Assembly: GCA_964405075.1 (NCBI GenBank)
Contig: CAYOMP010000046.1
Coordinates: 1 to 17,279 of the forward strand
Source: CAYOMP01 sp964405075
Lineage (GTDB): Bacteria; Bacillota; Clostridia; Lachnospirales; Lachnospiraceae
Length of the DNA stretch: 17,279 bases
Reading direction: 5' to 3'
Positions 5,522 to 11,679 of the stretch are shown here, piece after piece; the stretch's first letter is position 1; the number at the start of each line of letters is the position of its first letter. The notes beneath the pieces were generated by a model. It saw only the letters and a program-made list of their open reading frames with translations, had not been told where the DNA came from and ran no database searches. The translations under genes were made by a program, and so were the position numbers.

Positions 5522-6277
5522 ATGGATATAAGGAAAAGCATTAATGCTACAAGGGAAGAATTTGAAAAAAGTTTTTCTGCGGGTGAGTTTTACAACAAGC
5601 AGACGCAGGATGAAAAACATTTAATGCAGATAATTGATTTTCTCAATTTAAAAGATGGTATGAGAATTCTTGACTTAGGTGTTGGAAGCGGATATATGTC
5701 TTTTCCAATAGCAAAAGAAAATGTTACTTGTGAAGTAATAGGATTGGATATTGTTGATAATGCTTTAAAAGTGAATCGTGAAAGAGCAGAGAAAGAAAAC
5801 ATAAGCAACTTATCATTTGTATGTTATGATGGAATTGATTTTCCATTTGAGGATGATAGTTTTGATATGGTCATAACAAGATATGCTTTACATCATTTTC
5901 CGGATATTGAACACAGTATTAGTGAGGTGGCAAGAGTTCTTAAAGGGAATGGACATTTCTTTGTATCTGATCCATGTCCGAATGATTGTGATTATAGTGG
6001 ATTTATTGATGAATATATGCAGTTAAAAAAGGATGGTCATATTAAGTTTTATACAGAGGAAGAATGGAAGGACATATGCTTTAAGTATGGAATAATTTTG
6101 TCTGCTTCTTTCAAGAGTGAAATTCGTTTCCCAAAGAAAAAAGATACAGCATATGGGTATGAAGAAGTATTGAGTAAGCATGATAAGTCAATTATAGAAA
6201 GTTATGATTTGGTGGAGACAGATACAGAGATATATGTCACAGAACAGGTTAATAACATTTCATTTGTGAAAAAATAG
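5522..6277 (+). CDS. Class I SAM-dependent methyltransferase
   Basis: A 251-residue soluble protein with a Rossmann-like methyltransferase fold. Motif I is ILDLGVGSGYMSFP (residues 49-62, binds SAM). The acidic Asp76 of motif II is in VIGLDIVDNAL. The motif IV-like segment is FEDDSFDMVITRYALHHFPD (109-128). The C-terminal 100 residues form a cap rich in charged residues that should choose the substrate, which cannot be named. It resembles the Methyltransf_11/25 group found next to regulators in clostridia. A strong AGGTGAGG site precedes ATG 5522. It stands alone between a terminator and the divergently spaced, self-promoted tetR gene, and is not obviously part of the TetR regulon because it lies before the operator. 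Confidence 0.85.
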   Translation: MDIRKSINATREEFEKSFSAGEFYNKQTQDEKHLMQIIDFLNLKDGMRILDLGVGSGYMSFPIAKENVTCEVIGLDIVDNALKVNRERAEKENISNLSFVCYDGIDFPFEDDSFDMVITRYALHHFPDIEHSISEVARVLKGNGHFFVSDPCPNDCDYSGFIDEYMQLKKDGHIKFYTEEEWKDICFKYGIILSASFKSEIRFPKKKDTAYGYEEVLSKHDKSIIESYDLVETDTEIYVTEQVNNISFVKK

Positions 6278-6328
6278 AATTCATAAAAGATAGCAGTATG
6301 TTTCTGGTTAATCGAATATAAGAATAGG

Positions 6329-6374
6329 TTGACATTGTTGTATTGGTTAGTTATAATGCAAGTAACCACTTGCA
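6329..6374 (+). promoter_or_regulatory. Consensus promoter with TetR operator (tetR)
   Basis: TTGACA (6329-6334), exactly 17 bases and TATAAT (6352-6357) is a full consensus promoter. TGCAAGT-AACC-ACTTGCA (6357-6374), a 7-4-7 palindrome, starts at the last base of the -10 and covers the expected transcription start. The same half-sites recur at 7003-7020. Autorepression by the tetR product is the natural reading. Confidence 0.85.
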
Positions 6375-6389
6375 AGGCAGGTAAAGAGT

Positions 6390-6965
6390 ATGTATGATGA
6401 AACACAGAAGAAAATCTTGAATTCAACCATGATGTTGGTTATGGAGAAAGGCTATACTGCCGCAACAACAAAGGATATTGCGAAAAAAGCTGGAATAAAC
6501 GAATGCACAATCTTTCGAAAATTCAAGGGTAAAAAGGAAATTATTGAGGCAGCAATGTCATTACCTGAATGGAACCCGTGTCTTAAGGAAAGCGATTTTG
6601 AATATACGGGTGAATTGATAAAAGATTTATGTTCGTTTGCAGAGGTTTATTCAAGAAAAGTAACACCTAAAATGGTAAAAATTTCTCTGGGGTTACGTTC
6701 ACCGGATTTATATGATATTACCAAAGATGGGATTCGAGAAATTCCGGATACTTTTAAGAGGGTTCTTGTTAACTATTTTACTGAAATGCAAAAGCAAAAT
6801 AAAATTCAGACAGATGATATTGAAAGTTTGGCAGTAGCATTTTTAGCAATGAATTTTGGCTATGTATTCTTTAAGGCTTCGTTTGGGGATGATTTGACAG
6901 AACTTCAATCAAAGGAATACATAGAAAGCAGTGTACGTCATTTTGTGAATGGAATATGTAAATAG
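6390..6965 (+). CDS. TetR/AcrR-family transcriptional repressor
   Basis: This 191-residue protein has an N-terminal TetR helix-turn-helix: AATTKDIAKKAGINECTIFR (residues 24-43), followed by KFKGKKEII. The ligand-binding helical domain (55-191) is not assignable to a known inducer. It should bind as a dimer to TGCAAGT-N4-ACTTGCA, present over its own promoter and again 16 bases before the next operon. That would make it the switch for the DUF1330, metallo-hydrolase and possibly MATE genes. AGGTAAAG precedes ATG 6390. A terminator follows directly. The inducer is probably a substrate of the enzymes or exporter downstream, which is inference from context. Confidence 0.9.
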   Translation: MYDETQKKILNSTMMLVMEKGYTAATTKDIAKKAGINECTIFRKFKGKKEIIEAAMSLPEWNPCLKESDFEYTGELIKDLCSFAEVYSRKVTPKMVKISLGLRSPDLYDITKDGIREIPDTFKRVLVNYFTEMQKQNKIQTDDIESLAVAFLAMNFGYVFFKASFGDDLTELQSKEYIESSVRHFVNGICK

Positions 6966-6967
6966 AT

Positions 6968-6993
6968 ATGGTACGGTAGTGCCATTTCTTTTT
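6968..6993 (+). terminator. Intrinsic terminator after tetR
   Basis: ATGGTAC-GGTA-GTGCCAT is a 7-bp stem with one G-U pair, starting 3 bases after the tetR stop and followed by TTCTTTTT. It separates tetR from the operon it probably controls. No clear promoter is visible between it and 7036, so some read-through may feed the downstream genes. Confidence 0.65.
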
Positions 6994-7002
6994 ACATTTT
7001 GA

Positions 7003-7020
7003 TGCAAGTGATTACTTGCA
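7003..7020 (+). promoter_or_regulatory. Second TetR operator, before the DUF1330 gene
   Basis: TGCAAGT-GATT-ACTTGCA has the same half-sites and 4-base spacer as the operator at 6357-6374. It ends 15 bases before the GTG start at 7036. TTTACA at 6991-6996 could be a -35, but no good -10 follows; the operator would overlap any promoter here. Confidence 0.8.
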
Positions 7021-7035
7021 AGAAAGGAGAAGAGA

Positions 7036-7317
7036 GTGGTATATTTTGTTGTAACTACATATTTTGATGAGGAAAAAGAAGATTATCTTAAATACATAGA
7101 AGAAGTAAAACCAATTGTGAGTAAACATCACGGTAGATATATTGTACAATCTGAAAAAACAACATCATTAAGTACAGATTGGAGACCTAATAGGGTCATT
7201 ATTATTGAGTTTGATACAAGAGAACAACTTGAAATGTGTTTTTCATCAGAAGAGTATAAGCAGATTGCTCATCTTAGAGAAAATTCGGTAAAAAGTAAGG
7301 CGATAATTATTGAATAA
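7036..7317 (+). CDS. DUF1330 family protein (dimeric alpha-beta barrel)
   Basis: This 93-residue protein matches the DUF1330 pattern: an opening strand with a T-Y-F-D segment, HHGRYIVQ, the conserved DWRPNRVIIIEFD, and SSEEYKQIAHLRENS, with a hydrophobic last strand. Members have the ferredoxin-like alpha-beta barrel fold of small monooxygenases and isomerase-like proteins, but no activity is assigned. It starts with GTG 7036, supported by AAGGAGA (7024-7030). It lies just after the TetR operator and 23 bases before the metallo-hydrolase gene, so both are probably cotranscribed and act on the same compound; this is inference. Confidence 0.85.
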   Translation: MVYFVVTTYFDEEKEDYLKYIEEVKPIVSKHHGRYIVQSEKTTSLSTDWRPNRVIIIEFDTREQLEMCFSSEEYKQIAHLRENSVKSKAIIIE

Positions 7318-7340
7318 GCAATGATAGAGAGGTGGTAATA

Positions 7341-8177
7341 ATGCAAGTAAGCAATCAAGTACATTTAATACGAAAAGAGTTCAATGTCACACCAAAAGTA
7401 AATAGATATGTTAATATTTATCTTATAGTTGGCAAGTACTGTTATCTGGTGGATAGTGGTGTTATGGGAACTCAAACCTTAATTGAGGAATATTTAAAGA
7501 CAATTAATAGAAAAATGACGGATATTAAAGGGATATTTCTTACTCATTCCCATCCGGATCATATAGGTGCTGCATCTGAAATAAAAAGGCAGACTAATTG
7601 CAAAGTATACGCACCAGTTGAGGAATTACCATGGATTGAAGATATTCAAAAACAATTTGCTGAGCGTCCAATTCCAAATTTTTTTAAATTGTTATCTGAA
7701 TCAGTACAAGTAAGTCAGCCGCTTAAAGATGGTGATGTCATTATACCGGAAGAAGGAATTAAAATAAGGGCATTATCAACAAAAGGTCATTCACATGGCT
7801 CTATGTCATATATTCTTAATGATGAGGTGATTTTTACAGGGGATGCAATACCTGTACAAAATGATATGCCAGTTTTTGTTGATTATGAACAAACAATCAA
7901 TAGCCTTAACCTGTTACAAGGAATTGCGGGAATTGATTGCTATTGTCCTGCGTGGGATAATGTTTATAATAAAAGTACACTGGATGTGGTGATAGAAAAC
8001 AGTAAAAATATGCTTTTAAGGCTAAAAGATACGGTGCTTCAGGTGGAGAAAGAATTTTCAAATGATTCGGAAGAAAATAAATTGCTGGAAATCTATAAGA
8101 GAGCAGAAATGTTAAAATTCTCAGAAAATCCATTAGTTGCCAAAAGTATAGAGGCTTGTCGTAGGATGTGTGAATAA
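7341..8177 (+). CDS. Metallo-beta-lactamase-fold hydrolase
   Basis: This 278-residue cytosolic protein has the MBL metal-binding motif THSHPDHIG (His69, His71, Asp73, His74). Further ligands lie in the GHSHGS region (about 151-156) and FTGDAIP. This is the glyoxalase II / lactonase-like type of active site with two metals, usually zinc. The last 80 or so residues are a helical extension (NSEENKLLEIYKRAEML-like). The substrate is unknown. GTG 7332 is in frame, but ATG 7341 is chosen because GAGAGGTGG ends 6 bases before it. It is second in the TetR-controlled unit after the DUF1330 gene. It could open a lactone or cleave a thioester in detoxifying a small molecule. Confidence 0.87.
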   Translation: MQVSNQVHLIRKEFNVTPKVNRYVNIYLIVGKYCYLVDSGVMGTQTLIEEYLKTINRKMTDIKGIFLTHSHPDHIGAASEIKRQTNCKVYAPVEELPWIEDIQKQFAERPIPNFFKLLSESVQVSQPLKDGDVIIPEEGIKIRALSTKGHSHGSMSYILNDEVIFTGDAIPVQNDMPVFVDYEQTINSLNLLQGIAGIDCYCPAWDNVYNKSTLDVVIENSKNMLLRLKDTVLQVEKEFSNDSEENKLLEIYKRAEMLKFSENPLVAKSIEACRRMCE

Positions 8178-8216
8178 GAGTATATATAAATGAAAAAAAT
8201 TTGTTGAAAATGTCCT

Positions 8217-8246
8217 TTGAAATTTATTGGGAAAAATTGATAGAAT
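8217..8246 (+). promoter_or_regulatory. Possible promoter before the MATE leader
   Basis: TTGAAA (8217-8222), 18 bases and TAGAAT (8241-8246) form a fair promoter whose start would be near 8253. That is exactly at the first base of the hairpin at 8254-8301. If it is used, the MATE mRNA begins with a terminator. Confidence 0.45.
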
Positions 8247-8253
8247 GATATGG

Positions 8254-8301
8254 AACGAGTAGCAGTAATTGCGTAAAACCAGTTACGGCTACTCGTTTTT
8301 T
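8254..8301 (+). terminator. Strong terminator hairpin or attenuator before the MATE gene
   Basis: AACGAGTAGC (8254-8263) pairs perfectly with GCTACTCGTT (8288-8297). After one A-G mismatch the stem continues as GTAA/TTAC. The loop is 14 bases and the arm runs into TTTTTT (8296-8301). It can end the DUF1330-MBL transcript. Because a possible promoter lies just upstream and the MATE ATG is only 30 bases downstream, it could also control entry into the MATE gene. Confidence 0.75.
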
Positions 8302-8330
8302 GCGTATAAAAAATAAAAAAGGAGAAAGAT

Positions 8331-9698
8331 ATGTCAGAAAGTAACAAAATGAAAGATATGCCAGTAAATAAATTAATGGTTCAAATGGGAATACCAATGA
8401 TTTTATCTATGGCATTACAAGCTGTCTACAATATTGTAGATAGTGCCTTTGTAGGCAATATGAAAATAGGGAGTGAAGCAGCTTTAAATGCACTTACTTT
8501 GGTATTTCCTATTCAAATGCTTATGGTAGCAATTGGAATAGGAACCGGAGTGGGAACAAATGCACTTCTTGCTAAAACATTAGGTCAGGGTAATAAAGAA
8601 AAGGCTGCAAAGGTTGCAGGAAACAGTCTGTTCCTTGGGGTTATTATTTATATAATTTGCCTATTGTTTGGAATATTTGGTGTAAGAGTATATATTCAAA
8701 CTCAAACAGTTGATACAGAAGTTTTGAATATGGCAACTAGTTACCTAAGAATATGCTGCGTAATATCATTTGGAATAATTTTCTTTTCTTTGTTTGAAAA
8801 ATTGTTGCAGGCTACAGGAAGGTCTTTATATTCAACAATTGGGCAGGTTGTTGGTGCGGTTGTCAATATTATTCTGGATCCAGTTTTAATTTATGGTTTA
8901 GGACCAGTCCCGGAAATGGGAGTAAAAGGTGCTGCATATGCTACCGTTATAGGACAGATTGCCTCAGCTGCATTATTATTTGTATTTCATGTGAAGTTGA
9001 ATAAGGAATTAGAGCATGGTTTTAAATATATGAAACCAGCTGCAAAAATTGTGAAGGAGATTTACTCAATTGGCTTACCGGCAATCATAGCTCAGGCTCT
9101 TATGTCTATTATGGTATATGCGATGAATCTTATTTTGAAATTCAATCCATCGGTACAGACTGCATATGGATTATTCTATAAAGTTCAACAATTTGTACTC
9201 TTCCTTGCATTTGGACTTCGCGATGCCATTACACCTATTATCGCGTTTAGTCATGGTATGCGAAGCAGGAAACGAATTAATGATGGAATAAAATATGGAT
9301 TATTATACACAGTCATTCTTATGATTTTAGGATTAATTATTACAGAATGTTTTCCGACAGCATTTGCAACGCTTTTTAACGCTGGACAGTCAAGAGAACA
9401 CTTTATTGATGCAATGAGAATTGTATCAATCAGCTTCGTTTTTGCAGGAATAAATGTGGCATATCAGGGAATTTATCAAGCATTAGATGGTGGTATAGAG
9501 TCGCTTATTATCTCACTGCTTAGACAATTGATTATCATTTTGCCTCTTGCAGGAGTATTCTCATTATTAGTAAGAAATGGACAGGCAAATATTTCGCTTA
9601 TCTGGTGGGCGTTTCCTGTTACAGAGTTATTATCTTGTGTAGTGGGATATGTGTTCTTAAAGAAAATTAAAAAGGCAAAAATAGATGTATTGGATTAA
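8331..9698 (+). CDS. MATE-family multidrug/toxin efflux transporter
   Basis: At 455 residues with about 12 membrane helices, this has the normal MATE size. The start is typical: VNKLMVQMGIPMILSMALQ, followed by AVYNIVDSAFVGNM. The family's internal twofold repeat is visible from the similar segment near residue 245 (EIYSIGLPAIIAQALMSI). Such proteins export cationic drugs, toxic metabolites or peptides against sodium or protons. AAGGAGAAAG stands 6 bases before ATG 8331. Twelve bases after its stop comes a cytidylate-kinase-like gene with which it is surely cotranscribed. The tetR-operator module upstream suggests it exports the compound or product handled there, although a hairpin separates the units. 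Confidence 0.93.
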   Translation: MSESNKMKDMPVNKLMVQMGIPMILSMALQAVYNIVDSAFVGNMKIGSEAALNALTLVFPIQMLMVAIGIGTGVGTNALLAKTLGQGNKEKAAKVAGNSLFLGVIIYIICLLFGIFGVRVYIQTQTVDTEVLNMATSYLRICCVISFGIIFFSLFEKLLQATGRSLYSTIGQVVGAVVNIILDPVLIYGLGPVPEMGVKGAAYATVIGQIASAALLFVFHVKLNKELEHGFKYMKPAAKIVKEIYSIGLPAIIAQALMSIMVYAMNLILKFNPSVQTAYGLFYKVQQFVLFLAFGLRDAITPIIAFSHGMRSRKRINDGIKYGLLYTVILMILGLIITECFPTAFATLFNAGQSREHFIDAMRIVSISFVFAGINVAYQGIYQALDGGIESLIISLLRQLIIILPLAGVFSLLVRNGQANISLIWWAFPVTELLSCVVGYVFLKKIKKAKIDVLD

Positions 9699-9710
9699 AG
9701 GAGATTTATT

Positions 9711-10301
9711 ATGAAAAAGAATATTATTACAATAAGCAGAGAATTTGGTAGTGGCGGACGTTTTATAGGAGAAGAAATCGCAAAAAAACTTGGAATAGCA
9801 TATTATGATAAAAATATTATTGAAGAAATTGCACAAAAGTCAGGATTATCCCCAAAATTCATCGAAGAGAAGGCAGAACTATCCCCAAAAAAAGGTTTAT
9901 TTTCGTATGCATTTACAGGACGAGACATGTCTGGAAGGTCAATTGAAGATATTATATATGAAGAACAGAGAAAAGTTATCTTATCAATTGCAGAAAAAGG
10001 GGCATGTGTAATTATTGGAAGAAATGCGGATTCAATATTAAGAGAAAGGAAAGATGTTTTAAATGTGTTTATTCATGGAAATTTGCCAGAAAAGACAGAG
10101 CGTATTTGTCGGTTATATAATGTAAATGAACAGGAAGCGGTTAAAATGATGCAAGATGTGGATAAGAGACGTTTAGCAAATTATAATTTCTATACTGAGC
10201 AGAAATGGGGGATGGCAAGTAATTATACATTGGCTGTTAATAGTTCAGAACTTGGATATGAAATGTGTGAGAAGATTATAATGGATTGTGTAAAGGGTTA
10301 A
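9711..10301 (+). CDS. Cytidylate-kinase-like protein (AAA_26 family)
   Basis: This 196-residue P-loop NTPase-fold protein starts KKNIITISREFGSGGRFIGE, where SREFGSGGR serves as the modified Walker A typical of the AAA_26 cytidylate-kinase-like family. AKKLGIAYYDKNIIEEIA follows. CVIIGRNADSILRER (about 99-113) and the DKRRLANYNFYTEQKWG segment (about 150-165) match the usual core and nucleotide-binding lid. True CMP kinases are longer and have other residues, so the substrate is unsettled. Genes of this family often stand beside MATE transporters in Firmicutes, as here. AAAGGAGA precedes ATG 9711. A strong hairpin terminator follows its stop. Confidence 0.83.
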   Translation: MKKNIITISREFGSGGRFIGEEIAKKLGIAYYDKNIIEEIAQKSGLSPKFIEEKAELSPKKGLFSYAFTGRDMSGRSIEDIIYEEQRKVILSIAEKGACVIIGRNADSILRERKDVLNVFIHGNLPEKTERICRLYNVNEQEAVKMMQDVDKRRLANYNFYTEQKWGMASNYTLAVNSSELGYEMCEKIIMDCVKG

Positions 10302-10312
10302 AATAATTGTAG

Positions 10313-10358
10313 ATAAGTTACATCGGTTGGTAAGTCAAACTTGATGTAACTTATTTTA
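10313..10358 (+). terminator. Terminator of the MATE operon
   Basis: ATAAGTTACATC (10313-10324) and GATGTAACTTAT (10343-10354) are perfect 12-base complements around an 18-base loop. ATTTTACTT follows. It starts 11 bases after the cytidylate-kinase-like stop. Confidence 0.7.
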
Positions 10359-10359
10359 C

Positions 10360-10413
10360 TTGACAAATAAAGGTAATATGTTACATAATATATGTGATGT
10401 ATTACCTTTTTGG
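10360..10413 (+). promoter_or_regulatory. Promoter overlapped by a 41-bp palindrome
   Basis: TTGACA (10360-10365), 18 bases and CATAAT (10384-10389) form a possible promoter. Bases 10369-10386 pair with 10392-10409 over 18 positions (10 perfect AAAGGTAATA/TATTACCTTT, the inner eight with three G-U pairs) around a 5-base loop, and TTTTTGG follows. As RNA it is a strong second terminator. As DNA it is a large operator over the -10. Both readings are open. Confidence 0.5.
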
Positions 10414-10468
10414 TTTGTGTGAGTAGCACAGATAAAGAAAACTTAGATTTTTGAAAGGGGAATGAAAT

Positions 10469-10577
10469 ATGGAAGATGTAAAAAATTTTTATGAAGGCTG
10501 TGCATGTGAATGCAATTTGTAGGCTTAATGAGCATGATACAAAGCGAATTAGGCAACTGATTAAGTTGACTTCATAG
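10469..10577 (+). pseudogene. Small ORF broken by a probable single-base frameshift
   Basis: After GAAAGGGG, ATG 10469 gives MEDVKNFYEGCACECNL and TAG at 10520-10522. A second frame from 10491 runs MKAVHVNAICRLNEHDTKRIRQLIK and ends LTS at TAG 10575-10577. Removing one T from the A6T5 run (10480-10490) joins them as a 35-residue protein beginning MEDVKNFMKAVHVNAICRLN. The charged, helical second half looks more like real protein than the Cys-rich end of the first frame. No family is recognised. The rest of the 10302-10645 gap holds the two hairpins and no other gene. A chance ORF pair cannot be excluded. Confidence 0.35.
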
Positions 10578-10645
10578 GTAAAATTACATTTTGACAAGAC
10601 AATAACAAAGAATAGTTGACTACTTAATATTTAAGGAGGATAAAT

Positions 10646-11527
10646 ATGAACAATAATTTAAAACTAGAAAAAACAAGAAATATGATTACTGTCTTTATTA
10701 TTTTTATTACAGTAATTTGTTGTATAGTACCAATGATTACAAAAGAAGAAATATCACAGACAAGTATGATATCAGCATTTGGTGAAGAAATAACCCTTTA
10801 TGGGAAGGGAATATATGCACGCAATTCGTTTTCAATGGCAACACAGGCGATTGCACAGGATATTGTTACATTAGTTTTAGCTATACCTTGTACAATAATT
10901 TCCCTCTACTTTGCAAAAAGAAAAAATACGGTGGCAGAGTTTGTGTTAACCGGCTTATTGGCATATATGCTTTATACCTATATGAGTTATGCGTTTCTTA
11001 TGTTTTATAATTCGTTATTTTTGCTATATGTAGCTGATATGACGTTATCATTTTATGGATTTATTTTAAGTATTAAACTTTTAATGCAGCATGAGGTGGT
11101 AGAAAAACTGCAAGAAGGAATGAAGACTAAGGGTCTTAGGATTTTTCTAATAATAACGGGTGTTACTATTACCTTATTATGGAGTGGCAGAATCATTCCA
11201 ACAATTGGAAACGGCAAGGCACCAGTAGGACTTGATAATTATTCTACACTATGTATTCAGGTTCTTGACTTAGGTGTTGTTGTGCCAGCCTGCTTTGTTA
11301 TAAGTTACTTGTTAAAAGAAAGAAGCAAACTTGGGTATATTCTTGGACCGGTAATTATTATTAAAGCAGTAACATTAGTTATTGCGGTACTTGCTATGGC
11401 ATTATGTATGTCATTGTCGGGAATAGATGTTGCAGCAGTTGAATATATTTCATTTGGCTGTATTTGCGTAATTGCACTTTACTTTTTGTTTAGGATACTA
11501 AAACAGATTAATAAAATGGCTAAATGA
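10646..11527 (+). CDS. Eight-TM integral membrane protein of unknown function
   Basis: This 293-residue protein has about eight membrane helices. The first is MITVFIIFITVICCIVPMI (12-30), followed by a polar outer loop with GEEITLYGKGIYARNSFSM, then helices near 70-90, 95-115, 118-142, 163-185, 202-224, 230-255 and 263-285. No catalytic motif, transporter signature or ATP-binding domain is visible, and the family is not recognised. An ideal AAGGAGG site precedes ATG 10646. TTGACA at 10591-10596 could be its -35, but a matching -10 is weak. It stands alone between the MATE operon and the beta-lactamase-fold cassette, and no terminator is seen after it. Confidence 0.75.
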   Translation: MNNNLKLEKTRNMITVFIIFITVICCIVPMITKEEISQTSMISAFGEEITLYGKGIYARNSFSMATQAIAQDIVTLVLAIPCTIISLYFAKRKNTVAEFVLTGLLAYMLYTYMSYAFLMFYNSLFLLYVADMTLSFYGFILSIKLLMQHEVVEKLQEGMKTKGLRIFLIITGVTITLLWSGRIIPTIGNGKAPVGLDNYSTLCIQVLDLGVVVPACFVISYLLKERSKLGYILGPVIIIKAVTLVIAVLAMALCMSLSGIDVAAVEYISFGCICVIALYFLFRILKQINKMAK

Positions 11528-11583
11528 TTATAGTTTTATGATTTGACGTAGAACACTTGTGACTTTATTCATATCACTTAATA

Positions 11584-11618
11584 TTTGCATTATATGTCCT
11601 CGTTTTTGCATTATGTGT
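11584..11618 (+). promoter_or_regulatory. Direct repeats 21 bp apart: candidate LytTR binding site
   Basis: TTTGCATTATATGT (11584-11597) and TTTGCATTATGTGT (11605-11618) match at 13 of 14 positions and start exactly 21 bases apart, two helical turns. LytTR regulators such as AgrA and ComE bind pairs of direct repeats with this period. The site ends 9 bases before a likely -35 and the operon it precedes contains a LytTR gene. Confidence 0.6.
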
Positions 11619-11627
11619 GTGGAGCTG

Positions 11628-11674
11628 TTGTTTTTTATTTTTGCCTCCCATAGAATGATTTCTATAGGAGGTAA
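11628..11674 (+). promoter_or_regulatory. Promoter overlapping a palindrome that covers the ribosome binding site
   Basis: TTGTTT (11628-11633), 17 bases and TAGAAT (11651-11656) form a likely promoter with a weak -35, as expected for an activated one; the start would be near 11663. TTGCCTCCCATAGAA (11641-11655) pairs with TTCTATAGGAGGTAA (11660-11674), with one C-A mismatch and one G-U. The GGAGG (11667-11671) is in the 3' arm. Only transcripts coming from upstream could fold this hairpin. Confidence 0.5.
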
Positions 11675-11679
11675 TTTTT

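Noticed and set aside
8254..8330. Known riboswitch (guanidine, preQ1 or ykkC type) before the MATE gene
   Set aside because: No conserved core of these classes was recognised; only a simple hairpin with U run is visible.
10298..10597. Minus-strand 99-codon ORF opposite the small broken gene
   Set aside because: Spans two terminator-like palindromes and a promoter on the other strand; composition is not protein-like and there is no ribosome binding site.
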